A DNA stretch of 64,000 nt from Catellatospora citrea (GTDB taxonomy: Bacteria; Actinomycetota; Actinomycetes; Mycobacteriales; Micromonosporaceae), in assembly GCF_003610235.1 (NCBI RefSeq), contig NZ_RAPR01000001.1, forward strand, positions 8,556,001-8,620,000, given 5' to 3'. Of the stretch, positions 55,389 to 63,556 are shown piece after piece. Numbering within the stretch: position 1 is the first letter of the stretch; the number at the start of each line of letters is the position of its first letter. The notes below the pieces were generated by a model that searched no databases, was not told where the DNA came from, and saw only the letters and a list, made by a program, of their open reading frames with translations. The translations under genes were made by a program, and so were the position numbers.

Positions 55389-55985
55389 TCAGGCCAGCAG
55401 CAGCCGGATCGCGATCGCGGTCATCGTCGCGGCGATGACGACGTCGAGCACTCGCCACGTCACGGGTCGGGCAAGGACCGGGGCCAGCCGGTGCGCTCCC
55501 GCGCCGAGCGCGGTGAACCAGACCACGCTCGCCAGCGCCGCACCGGCCGCGAACAGCCACCGGCTGGGGTCGCGCAGCGCCAGGCCGCCGAGCAGCAGCA
55601 CCGTGTCGAGGTACACGTGCGGGTTGAGGAACGTGAACGCCAGGCAGGTCAGCAGGGTGGCGCGCAGCGGGGTGCCCGCCGCGTCGCGCGGGTCCAGGCG
55701 GCCCGGCCGCAGCGCCCGCCGCGCGGCCAGCACGGCATACCCGAGCAGGAACGCGGCCCCGCCCCACCGGATCGCCGCGAGCAGTCCGGGACGGTCGGCG
55801 ACGAGTGAGCCGAGCCCGCCGACCCCGGCCGCGATCAGCAGCGCGTCGGCGGCCGCGCAGGTCACCACGACCGGCAGCACGTGCTCCCGGCGCAGGCCCT
55901 GGCGGAGCACGAAGGCGTTCTGGCTGCCGATGGCCACGATCAGCGCCAGGGAGGACGTGAAACCGGCGAGCAGCGAAGTGATCAT
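55389..55985 (-). CDS. LysE/ArgO-family basic amino acid exporter
   Basis: 198 residues, five to six helices. ALIVAIGSQNAFVLRQGLRREHV and TFLNPHVYLDTVLLLG are the LysE/ArgO hallmarks. Exports lysine or arginine. Diverges from its regulator at 56057. Confidence 0.93.
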   Translation of the reverse strand: MITSLLAGFTSSLALIVAIGSQNAFVLRQGLRREHVLPVVVTCAAADALLIAAGVGGLGSLVADRPGLLAAIRWGGAAFLLGYAVLAARRALRPGRLDPRDAAGTPLRATLLTCLAFTFLNPHVYLDTVLLLGGLALRDPSRWLFAAGAALASVVWFTALGAGAHRLAPVLARPVTWRVLDVVIAATMTAIAIRLLLA

Positions 55986-56021
55986 GTTCTCGACGGTACG
56001 GCCGTCGCCCCGTCCACTCCA

Positions 56022-56047
56022 GCTAATGTTTCTTAGGTTGCATTAGC
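56022..56047. promoter_or_regulatory. Inverted repeat GCTAATG-N12-CATTAGC (LysG/ArgP-type operator)
   Basis: Perfect 7-base arms in the 71-base gap between the divergent exporter and regulator genes; matches the dyad expected for a LysR protein. Confidence 0.6.
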
Positions 56048-56056
56048 ATCGCTTAT

Positions 56057-56944
56057 GTGAGCCTGGACTCGGCGCAGCTGGAGACGTTCGCCGCCGTCGT
56101 ACGCGAGGGCAGCTTCGACGCCGCCGCCCGGGTGCTCAACCTGACCCCGTCCGCGGTCAGCCAGCGGATCAAGGCCCTGGAGCAGGCCGCCGGGCAGGTC
56201 CTGGTCCGCCGGGCCAAACCGTGCCAGGCCACCGAGGCGGGCGCGCCGCTGCTACGCCTGGCCGGGCAGATCGCGCTGCTCGAACGCGAAGCCCTGGACA
56301 CCGCCCGCGGCGGCCGCGGCGGCACCTGGACCAGGGCCGCCATCGTCGTCAACGCCGACTCCCTCGCGACCTGGTTCATGCCCGCGCTCGCCGCGGTGCC
56401 CCCGGCGCTGCGGCTGCTGTTCGACGTGCACCAGGACGACCAGGAGCACACCGCCGAGCTGCTGCGCAGTGGCGCGGTGATGGCCGCGGTCACCGCACAG
56501 AACGTGCCCGTGCAGGGCTGCCGCTCGCAACGGCTGGGCGCGATGCGCTACCGGGCCGTCGCGGCGCCGGGCAGATACACCGAGTGGTTCGCCGACGGGG
56601 TCACCCCGTGGGCGCTCGCCGACGCGCCGATGCTGGTGCTCAACCGCAAGGACCAGCTCCAGCACCGCTTCCTGCGCACGCTGACCCGCAAGGAGCTGGA
56701 CCCGCCGATCCACTACGTGCCGTCGGTGACCGCGTTCGACGAGGCCATCCGGCTCGGGTTGGGCTGGGGCATGGTGCCCGCGCAGGTCGCGGACGCGGAC
56801 CTGGACGCGGGCCGCTACCGGGAACTCGTGCCGGGCAGCCGCCTGAGCGTGCCGCTGTACTGGCAGCACTGGCGGCTGGAGTCGGCCGCCCTCACCGCGC
56901 TCACGACGGCGGTGCAGGCGACCGCGGCGGAGGCTCTGCGCTGA
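56057..56944 (+). CDS. LysR-family regulator of the ArgP/LysG type
   Basis: 295 residues from GTG. AQLETFAAVVREGSFDAAARVLNLTPSAVSQRIKALEQ and VLVRRAKPCQATEAG are characteristic of ArgP/LysG, which sense lysine or arginine and activate the divergent exporter. The 3' end overlaps the convergent gene by 44 bases. Confidence 0.93.
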   Translation: MSLDSAQLETFAAVVREGSFDAAARVLNLTPSAVSQRIKALEQAAGQVLVRRAKPCQATEAGAPLLRLAGQIALLEREALDTARGGRGGTWTRAAIVVNADSLATWFMPALAAVPPALRLLFDVHQDDQEHTAELLRSGAVMAAVTAQNVPVQGCRSQRLGAMRYRAVAAPGRYTEWFADGVTPWALADAPMLVLNRKDQLQHRFLRTLTRKELDPPIHYVPSVTAFDEAIRLGLGWGMVPAQVADADLDAGRYRELVPGSRLSVPLYWQHWRLESAALTALTTAVQATAAEALR

Positions 56945-57275
56945 CGGCCGAGTAGGGCGGCCGTCGGCACCGGGCAACCCATGCTGGTGAATCTTCGCCC
57001 GCGGCGGCGTCGAAGCGGGCGGCGAGGGTGAGGAACTCGTCGCCCCAGCCGCTGGACAGCGCGACCTCCTGGATGGGGCCGGTCGGGGCGAACAGGACCG
57101 ACAGCGCGAACGGCACCCGGCCCTCGGCGCGGACCAGTGTGGTCAGGCCGTCCAGCTCGACGAGCGCGGCATCGGCGTCCAGGAAGGACGACCAGGAGAA
57201 GTCGTTGTCCGGCCGGGCCAGCCACGCCCGCACCTCACCCAGCAAGTCCACGAGCGCTGCCACGTCGACACCCAC
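56901..57275 (-). CDS. Hypothetical protein
   Basis: 124 residues from GTG. VDLLGEVRAWLARPDNDFSWSSF and FAPTGPIQEVALSSGWGDEFLTLAARFD look like a compact alpha/beta fold; the last 20 residues, in the overlap with the regulator gene, are Pro-rich. No family recognised. Confidence 0.65.
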   Translation of the reverse strand: MGVDVAALVDLLGEVRAWLARPDNDFSWSSFLDADAALVELDGLTTLVRAEGRVPFALSVLFAPTGPIQEVALSSGWGDEFLTLAARFDAAAGEDSPAWVARCRRPPYSAVSAEPPPRSPAPPS

Positions 57276-57312
57276 CCGCCAAGTGTCCGCGGCCCGTCAA
57301 GGTCGCTCGACC

Positions 57313-57362
57313 TGCCTGGCACATGTGGGAATGGCGCTCCAAGATACGCAAGGTGCCAGGCA
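57313..57362. repeat. Inverted repeat between two minus-strand genes
   Basis: TGCCTGGCAC and GTGCCAGGCA, 30 bases apart, pair perfectly. Could be a weak terminator for the gene at 57402 or a regulatory site for the one at 56901. Confidence 0.4.
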
Positions 57363-57401
57363 AGTCGGACGATCATGGGGCAAGCGGGCGGGCGCGGGCG
57401 G

Positions 57402-58436
57402 TCAGGTGGCGAGGAGTTCGCGGACGCGGGGGATCACCTGCTCGCCGTACAGGGCGATCGAGGTCATGAGCTGGTCGTGGGGCAGGGTGCCGGCGCTGTA
57501 CTTGAGTTCGAACCGGCTCACGCCGAGTGTGCGTACCGTGGCGGCGATCTTCTTCGCGACGGTCTCCGGCGAGCCGACGTAGAGCGAGCCCTCGTCGGCC
57601 TCGGCCTCGAACCGAGCGCGGTTGGTGGGCGGCCAGCCGCGCTCGCGGCCGATCCGGTCGATCATCCTGCGGTAGTGCGGCCACAGCTGTTCGCGGGCCT
57701 GCGCGTCGGTCTCGGCCAGATGACCGGGGGAGTGCACCCCCACGGGCAGCCGGTCGGCCTCCACCTGCGCGAGCGCGCGGTGGTAAAGGTCGACGTAGGG
57801 CGCGAAGCGCTCCGGGCGCCCGCCGATGATCGCGAGCATGAGCGGCATCTGGTACGCGGCCGCGCGCACCACCGACTCCGGGCTGCCGCCGACGCCGATC
57901 CAGGTGCGGATGTGTCCCGACTCCGTCTTCGGATACACGTGCTGGTCGGTCAACCCGGCCCGCAGGTTGCCCTGCCACGTGACCGGCCCCTCGTCGAGCA
58001 GGTGCGCCAGCAGGTCGAGCTTCTCCTCGAACAGCTCGTTGTACTGCGCCAGGTCGTAGCCGAACAGCGGGAACGACTCGGTGAACGAACCCCGGCCCAG
58101 GATGATCTCCGCCCGTCCGCGCGAGACGGCGTCGAGGGTCGCGAACCGCTCGAACACCCGCACCGGGTCGTCGGAGCTGAGCACGGTGACCGCGGTGCCG
58201 AGCCGGATCCGCTCGGTGCGTGACGCGATCGCGGCCAGCACGATCTCCGGTGCGGTGACGGCGAAGTCCTCGCGGTGGTGCTCGCCGATGCCGAACGCGT
58301 CCACGCCGAGGCTGTCGGCCAGCACCGCCTGCTCGACCACGTTCCGGATGACCTGCGCGTACGGCACCGTGCTGCCGCTGTCGTCGACGGTGACGTCGCC
58401 GAACGTGTCGAGTGCGAACTCCAGCGGTGCGGACAT
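57402..58436 (-). CDS. Luciferase-like FMN-dependent oxidoreductase
   Basis: 344 residues. LEFALDTFGDV, FGIGEHHREDFAVTAPEIVLAAIASRTERIRLGTAVTVLSSDDPVRVFE and RAEIILGRGSFTESFPLFGYDL match the LLM subfamily with the conserved EHH motif. Oxidises an unknown substrate with flavin. Monocistronic. Confidence 0.9.
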   Translation of the reverse strand: MSAPLEFALDTFGDVTVDDSGSTVPYAQVIRNVVEQAVLADSLGVDAFGIGEHHREDFAVTAPEIVLAAIASRTERIRLGTAVTVLSSDDPVRVFERFATLDAVSRGRAEIILGRGSFTESFPLFGYDLAQYNELFEEKLDLLAHLLDEGPVTWQGNLRAGLTDQHVYPKTESGHIRTWIGVGGSPESVVRAAAYQMPLMLAIIGGRPERFAPYVDLYHRALAQVEADRLPVGVHSPGHLAETDAQAREQLWPHYRRMIDRIGRERGWPPTNRARFEAEADEGSLYVGSPETVAKKIAATVRTLGVSRFELKYSAGTLPHDQLMTSIALYGEQVIPRVRELLAT

Positions 58437-58643
58437 ACCGGCCTCTCCTCATGATCGTCGACAGGTCGAACCCACGCCCGGGGCAGCGTATTCCGCCGCC
58501 GCGGGGCGAGACACGCGGGACCGCGCCCGGTCCGGCGTTGTTCGTGAAACCGGCCAATCGGCCGTAAATGGCGACTAGCGTCGCACGGGGACGCCGGATC
58601 CGGCGGTGGGCGCCCGCCCGCCGCCGAGGACAGGAGCACGACG

Positions 58644-59237
58644 ATGACGCAGCAGAAGACCATCCCCGGGTACACGTACGGCACGGGCGAGGCGGCCAGG
58701 TCGCCGGTGACCCTCGACGAGCTGGCCCGGCTGAAGGAGAGCGTGCTGCTCGGCCCCGCCGACGAGGCCGCCCTGCACCAGGCCGGCACGGTGCTCGCCG
58801 ACCAGGTCGAGGACGTGCTCGACGTCTGGTACGGCTTCGTGCTGGCGCACCCGTTCCTGGTGGCGTACTTCTCCACGCCGGACGGGCAGCTCATCGACGA
58901 CTACCAGCGGCGGGTGCGGGCCCGGTTCGGGCAGTGGATCCTGGACACCTGCAACCGGCCGTACGACCAGGCGTGGCTCGACTACGCGGAGGAGATCGGG
59001 CTGCGGCACACGGCCGCGAAGAAGAACGCCACCGACGACGCGCCGTCCGTGCCACTGATCAACCTGCGCTACCTGATCGCGTTCATCGTGCCGATCACCG
59101 TGACGATCCGCCCGTTCCTCGCCCGCAAGGGCCACGGCCCGGACGAGGTCGAGGCGATGTACCAGGCCTGGTTCAAGGCGGTCACCCTGCAGGCGGCGCT
59201 GTGGAGCCGCCCGTACATCGCAGGGGACGCCTGGTAG
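58644..59237 (+). CDS. Protoglobin
   Basis: 197 residues. IPGYTYGT N-terminus, DVWYGFVLAHPFL and the proximal His122 in EEIGLRHTAAKKN define the single-domain protoglobin/globin-coupled-sensor fold. No attached signalling domain. Binds haem and probably O2, NO or CO. Confidence 0.92.
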   Translation: MTQQKTIPGYTYGTGEAARSPVTLDELARLKESVLLGPADEAALHQAGTVLADQVEDVLDVWYGFVLAHPFLVAYFSTPDGQLIDDYQRRVRARFGQWILDTCNRPYDQAWLDYAEEIGLRHTAAKKNATDDAPSVPLINLRYLIAFIVPITVTIRPFLARKGHGPDEVEAMYQAWFKAVTLQAALWSRPYIAGDAW

Positions 59238-59344
59238 GGACAGTGGCGGTCGCCTCGTCCCAGCAGCGGTGGCACTGCGGCGCGAGCCGCGTACCGTCGG
59301 AGGGAACGCTTCGTGCCTGAGGGAGCCATGGGGGAGCAGCAGCC

Positions 59345-59653
59345 GTGAACAGCACCGCACATCAGAAGGCCGCGTGGGATGCCTACATCGATGTCGCCTA
59401 TGGGCTGCAACGTGCCATCTGCGAAGGCGAGCGCTTCGACGGCGAGGTCGACTGGGAGTGGGCCGTCGTCCGCGGCAGCCTGCACGACCACCGCCTGAGC
59501 GTGCGCAACGCCAGGCTGCTGGCCCTGCTCGACCAGGCCCAGGCCCACTGGCGGGACTGCCCCGTCGACAACGACGTGCTGGCCAAATACCTCGACGAGA
59601 TCGCCGACGGATTGCGGGACCTCGCCGAGGACCAGGCCCTGGACGGCTGGTGA
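59345..59653 (+). CDS. Small hypothetical protein
   Basis: 102 residues from GTG, helical and acidic (LARLLALLDQAQAHW-like segment, KYLDEIADGLRDLAEDQALDGW). Preceded by GGGGGAG-like sequence. A hairpin terminator starts at its stop. No family recognised. Confidence 0.7.
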   Translation: MNSTAHQKAAWDAYIDVAYGLQRAICEGERFDGEVDWEWAVVRGSLHDHRLSVRNARLLALLDQAQAHWRDCPVDNDVLAKYLDEIADGLRDLAEDQALDGW

Positions 59654-59692
59654 CCGGCGGCGGTGCGGGGGCATGCCCCGCACCGCCGCCGG
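59654..59692. terminator. 17-bp perfect bidirectional terminator
   Basis: Arms 59654-59670 and 59676-59692 with a 5-base loop between convergent stops. Confidence 0.85.
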
Positions 59693-59698
59693 ATCTGG

Positions 59699-60772
59699 TC
59701 AGCAGTACAGGTTGGCGCCGGGGGTGGTGCCGAGGATGCCGACGAACTGCTGGTACGAGTTGACGCGGCTCTGGACCTGTGCCGGGTTGCCGCCGTTGCA
59801 CTCGATGGACCCGTTGATGCTCCGGATCGTCTGGCCGAAGCCCGCCCCGTTGACCATGGCGTTGTGCGCGGTCATCGTGCCGGGGCCGTTCTGGGTCATC
59901 CAGTACCACAGGCCGGTGCGCCAGGCCACGGACGCGTCGTTCTGCACCAGCCACGGGTTGGTCAGCAGCGGCAGGCCCAGCGCGTCGCCGGCGGCCTTGT
60001 AGTTGAAGTTCCAGCTGAGCTGGATCGGGCCGCGGCCGTAGTAGGCGGCCTGCCCGGCCGGGCAGCCGTAGGGCTGGCCCGCGTCGCAGTAGTGCGGGTA
60101 GTTGGCGGTGTTCTGCTCCACGATGTGCACCAGGCCGCCGGTCTCGTGGTTGACGTTGGCCAGGAACGCCGCGGCCTCCTGGCGGCGCACGGTGTCGCTG
60201 CCGGTGGTGGCGAACGACGGGTAGGCGCTCAGTGCGGCGATCAGGCCCTGGTACGTGTAGAACGAGTTGCGGCCCGGGAACATCTGGTTGAAGGCCGCCT
60301 CGGACACGACGAAGCCGCCCGGGTTGGTCGGCGGGTTCGACGGGGGCGTGCCGCTACAGGTGTACGGGTCCCAGTACCAGGTGCTGATGATCGGGTCGTA
60401 GCCCGGGTTGTCGTGCTCGGCGATGTAGTACAGCCCGTTGGTGTAGCGCACGATGCTGCCGGTGGTGTACCAGGTGCCCGCGGCCCAGTTCGGGTGGTTG
60501 CAGCTGCCGCCGGGCGGGGGCGTGGTGCCGCCGCCGCAGGTGCCCTGGTCGGTCCAGACCTCGTTGGTGCCGGGGGCCTGGTTCTGGGTCCACCAGCGGG
60601 CCAGCCAGTTGTGGCCGTTGTACGAGGCGGTCATGCCTCCGGTGTAGACGGACTGCGACTGCCACGCGGCCACGCAGTTCGCGGCGGACGCCGACGCCGA
60701 CGGCAGCACGACCGCGAGCGCGGCGACGACCGCCAGCACTCCGGCCAGCGCCAGAGAACGTTGTCGTGACAT
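59699..60772 (-). CDS. Secreted GH19 chitinase with two CBM5/12-like domains
   Basis: 357 residues. Signal peptide to about residue 31, a chitin-binding module CVAAWQSQSVYTGGMTASYNGHNWLARWW (split here for length, about 33-79), a second at about 91-139 (WAAGTWYTTGSIVRY), a Pro-rich linker, then GH19 with catalytic Glu210 in NHETGG and YYGRGPIQLSWNFNY. Degrades chitin outside the cell. Upstream (60855-60866) is an AG-AAAGCTTC-CT near palindrome. Confidence 0.94.
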   Translation of the reverse strand: MSRQRSLALAGVLAVVAALAVVLPSASASAANCVAAWQSQSVYTGGMTASYNGHNWLARWWTQNQAPGTNEVWTDQGTCGGGTTPPPGGSCNHPNWAAGTWYTTGSIVRYTNGLYYIAEHDNPGYDPIISTWYWDPYTCSGTPPSNPPTNPGGFVVSEAAFNQMFPGRNSFYTYQGLIAALSAYPSFATTGSDTVRRQEAAAFLANVNHETGGLVHIVEQNTANYPHYCDAGQPYGCPAGQAAYYGRGPIQLSWNFNYKAAGDALGLPLLTNPWLVQNDASVAWRTGLWYWMTQNGPGTMTAHNAMVNGAGFGQTIRSINGSIECNGGNPAQVQSRVNSYQQFVGILGTTPGANLYC

Positions 60773-60854
60773 GGGGACTCCTCTCCGCGGGCGCAGCGCC
60801 GGCGGCTCGTGAGGGGGACCGGGAACGAGCGCTCGCGACGAAGAGTATCAATAA

Positions 60855-60866
60855 AGAAAGCTTCCT
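60855..60866. promoter_or_regulatory. AAGCTT-centred near palindrome upstream of the chitinase
   Basis: AGAAAGCTTCCT (minus strand AGGAAGCTTTCT, within TTAGGAAGCTTTCTTTA) resembles TTAGGAAA/TTTCCTAA-type elements seen before actinomycete chitin genes. About 85 bases upstream of the start codon. Resemblance recalled, not searched. Confidence 0.4.
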
Positions 60867-60930
60867 AACAGTGATGTGCCATGCCTACCTGTCCCGTTTT
60901 GGTGGCGGTTCGCCCCGACGTGGCCGGTGC

Positions 60931-62157
60931 TCAGCGCCCGGCCTGCGCCATCACCCCGAGCGGGTGCGCCAGCAGCTCGGCGAAGGCCAGCTCGGCCGCG
61001 CCGAGCAGGGTGGTGTCGTCGCCGAGCGCCGCGGTGGCCAGCCGCACCCGCTCCCGCGACACGGGCAGCACGTGGCGCTCGATCCGGCTGCGGATCTGCG
61101 GCTCGGCGCCGAGGTAGACGTCGCGCATGATGCCCCCGAAGATCACCACGCCCGGGTTGAACAGGTTGATCAGGTTTGCGACGCCGATGCCGAGCCAGTC
61201 GCCGACGCGCCGCACCGCCTCCCGCGCCACGGGGTCGCCGCGCTCGGCGTCCGCGACGACCGCCCGCACCGCGTCGCGTCCGATCAGGTCGGCCGGTCGT
61301 CCCGCCTCGTCGAGCAGGGCCCGCTCGCCGACCTCGGCCTCCAGGCAACCCCGCGCGCCGCAGGAGCAGGGCCGCCCGTCGTGCGGGTTGATCAGCATGT
61401 GGCCGACCTCGCAGCCGTATCCGGCCTCGCCGTCGAGCAACTCGCCACCGACGATGATGCCGCCGCCGACTCCGACGTCCCCGTGCAGGTAGACGATGTT
61501 CTGCGCGCCGACCCCGGCGCCGCGCGCGTGTTCGGCCAGCGCGCCCAGGTGCGCCTCGTTGCCGACGGCGACGGGCAGGCCCAGCCCGAGCCGCGCGCCG
61601 AGTTCGCCCCCGAAGGCCTGGTCGACCCAGCCCAGGTAGGGGCCGTAGCGGACCACGCCGTCGCCGGGGCGGATCATCCCGCAGTACGACGCCCCGACGC
61701 CGACGCAGACCGCGTCCGGCGGCGCGGCGTCGTGCAGTTCCCGGCCGAAGCCGGCCAGCACGCCGACCACTGCGTCGAGATCGGGCCCGGACCGCGAGCG
61801 CGGTGCGACCCGGCGCTCCAGGACCGTGCCGCCCAGCGCCACCCGGGCCGCGACCAGCCGGTCCACCGCGACGTCGAAGGCCAGCACGTACACCTGCTGC
61901 CCAGCGGGGGTGACCACCAGCGACGGGCGGCCCGAGCGGCCCTCGCCCGCGGGGCGGCGTTCGTGCACCAGGCCCGCGGCGCTCAGCTTCGTGGTCAGCC
62001 CCATGATGGTGCTGCGATTGAGGTTCATCCGCTCGGCCAGCACCGCGCGCGACAGCGGTCCGTCGCGGTGCACGTGCCGCAGGAGCACGCCGAGGTTCGG
62101 CTGTGAAGCCTCCTCGGTGGCGAGGTCGGCCCGCAGCGTCGCAGGACTGGTCGGCAT
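60931..62157 (-). CDS. ROK-family transcriptional repressor
   Basis: 408 residues from ATG 62157. N-terminal MarR-like helix-turn-helix (LSRAVLAERMNLNRSTIMGLTTKL), then the ROK/ASKHA fold with GVGASYCGMI, EAGYGCEVGHM and zinc motif CSCGARGCLE. Represses sugar genes until a sugar ligand binds. Diverges from the esterase at 62341; the inverted repeat at 62248-62269 lies between them. Confidence 0.93.
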   Translation of the reverse strand: MPTSPATLRADLATEEASQPNLGVLLRHVHRDGPLSRAVLAERMNLNRSTIMGLTTKLSAAGLVHERRPAGEGRSGRPSLVVTPAGQQVYVLAFDVAVDRLVAARVALGGTVLERRVAPRSRSGPDLDAVVGVLAGFGRELHDAAPPDAVCVGVGASYCGMIRPGDGVVRYGPYLGWVDQAFGGELGARLGLGLPVAVGNEAHLGALAEHARGAGVGAQNIVYLHGDVGVGGGIIVGGELLDGEAGYGCEVGHMLINPHDGRPCSCGARGCLEAEVGERALLDEAGRPADLIGRDAVRAVVADAERGDPVAREAVRRVGDWLGIGVANLINLFNPGVVIFGGIMRDVYLGAEPQIRSRIERHVLPVSRERVRLATAALGDDTTLLGAAELAFAELLAHPLGVMAQAGR

Positions 62158-62247
62158 CGGAGAGCACCTTGGGGCTGGTGACGTTGAAGGATCAACGATA
62201 CGGGACGGCACCCGCCGCCGCCCAGCCGCCGAGGGCCGCCCATTGAC

Positions 62248-62269
62248 TTTGACATAGAGACGCGTCAAA
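62248..62269. promoter_or_regulatory. TTTGAC-N10-GTCAAA inverted repeat (probable ROK operator)
   Basis: Perfect 6-base arms in the divergent region between the ROK and esterase genes; it also contains TTGACA (62249-62254). A second TTGACA at 62278-62283 may be the esterase -35. Confidence 0.5.
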
Positions 62270-62340
62270 CTCACGCATTGACAATCTTGTTTGCGTGGAC
62301 GGCGTCACGCGAGCCCCTACCTGATCGAAGGGACCCGCTC

Positions 62341-63453
62341 ATGCGCCGATATCTGCGCAGGTTGCCGGCGTTCGCCGCCGTGCTCGCCGCCTGCTGCGGC
62401 CTGACCCTGCTGACCGCCGCCCCGGCCTACGCCGAGACGAACGGCGGCGTGCGTGTCATGCCGCTGGGCGACTCCATCACCGACGGGTACAACGTGCCCG
62501 GCGGCTACCGCATCAACCTCTGGCAGCGGATGGCGTCCGGCGGGCACACCGTCGACCTCGTCGGCTCCGGGTTCAACGGCCCCGCCGCCCTCGGCGACCA
62601 CGACCACGAAGGGCACTCCGGCTGGCGCATCGACCAGCTCGACGCCAACATCGTCAACTGGATGCGCGCGTACGCGCCGCGGACCGTGCTGCTGCACATC
62701 GGCACCAACGACATCGGCCAGAACTACGACGTCGCCAACGCCCCGGCCCGGCTGTCGGCCCTCATCGACAAGATCCGGCTGCTCGGGCCGCAGACCGAGA
62801 TCTTCGTGGCGCAGGTCGTCCCGCGCAGCAACGCCACCGAGGAGGCGCGCTCGGTGACGTTCAATGCCGCGATCCCCGGCATCGTCGCGCAGAAGGGCCC
62901 GCGTACGCACCTGGTCGACATGCACTCCGCGCTGACCCTCGCGGACCTCGCCGACGGGCTGCACCCCAACCAGACCGGCTACGACAAGATGGCCGCGAAG
63001 TGGTACGCCGCGCTGCAGGCCGTGCCCGGCAGTCTCGCCACCGTCGCCGTGCCGCCGGTCGGCTCGGCCGCGCTGCTGTCCAACCCGCTGTCCAACCGCT
63101 GCATGGACGACGCCGGCGGCGGCACCGCCGGACCCGGCTCGCAGGTGCACCTGTGGGACTGCCACGGCGGCGCCAACCAGCGCTGGACCCGCACCGCCGC
63201 GGGCGAGCTGCGCATCTACGGCGACCGGTGCCTGGACGTGAACGGCAACGGCACCGCCGACGGCACGAAGATCCAGGTCTGGCCCTGCAACGGCACCCCC
63301 GCCCAGCGCTTCACCGTCAACCCCAACGGCACCATCGTCGGCACAGCCTCCGGCAAGTGCGTCGACGCCAAATCCAGCGGCACCCCCAACGGCACCCTAA
63401 TCCACCTCTGGACCTGCAACGCCACCGCCGCACAACGCTGGTTCGCCCGCTGA
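62341..63453 (+). CDS. Secreted SGNH (CE3-like) esterase with C-terminal CBM13
   Basis: 370 residues from ATG 62341. Signal peptide to about residue 32. SGNH blocks: VMPLGDSITDGYN (Ser), GSGFNGPA (Gly), HIGTNDIGQ (Asn), DGLHPNQTGYDKMA (Asp/His). The pattern matches family-3 acetyl xylan esterases. CBM13 trefoil from about residue 240. Probably removes acetyl groups from plant polysaccharides. Confidence 0.92.
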   Translation: MRRYLRRLPAFAAVLAACCGLTLLTAAPAYAETNGGVRVMPLGDSITDGYNVPGGYRINLWQRMASGGHTVDLVGSGFNGPAALGDHDHEGHSGWRIDQLDANIVNWMRAYAPRTVLLHIGTNDIGQNYDVANAPARLSALIDKIRLLGPQTEIFVAQVVPRSNATEEARSVTFNAAIPGIVAQKGPRTHLVDMHSALTLADLADGLHPNQTGYDKMAAKWYAALQAVPGSLATVAVPPVGSAALLSNPLSNRCMDDAGGGTAGPGSQVHLWDCHGGANQRWTRTAAGELRIYGDRCLDVNGNGTADGTKIQVWPCNGTPAQRFTVNPNGTIVGTASGKCVDAKSSGTPNGTLIHLWTCNATAAQRWFAR

Positions 63454-63458
63454 CCAGC

Positions 63459-63539
63459 TCACGACGATCTTGCGCGGCCGGTGGGTACGACACGCCCTTT
63501 TCGGACATATCCTCGACAGTTCGCGCAAGATCGTCGTGA
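63459..63539. repeat. Long-spaced 18-bp inverted repeat between convergent genes
   Basis: Arms 63459-63476 and 63522-63539 are perfectly complementary over 18 bases, separated by 45 bases. Could be a bidirectional terminator or a dispersed intergenic palindromic element. Confidence 0.6.
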
Positions 63540-63556
63540 TCAACGACGCGCCGGGG

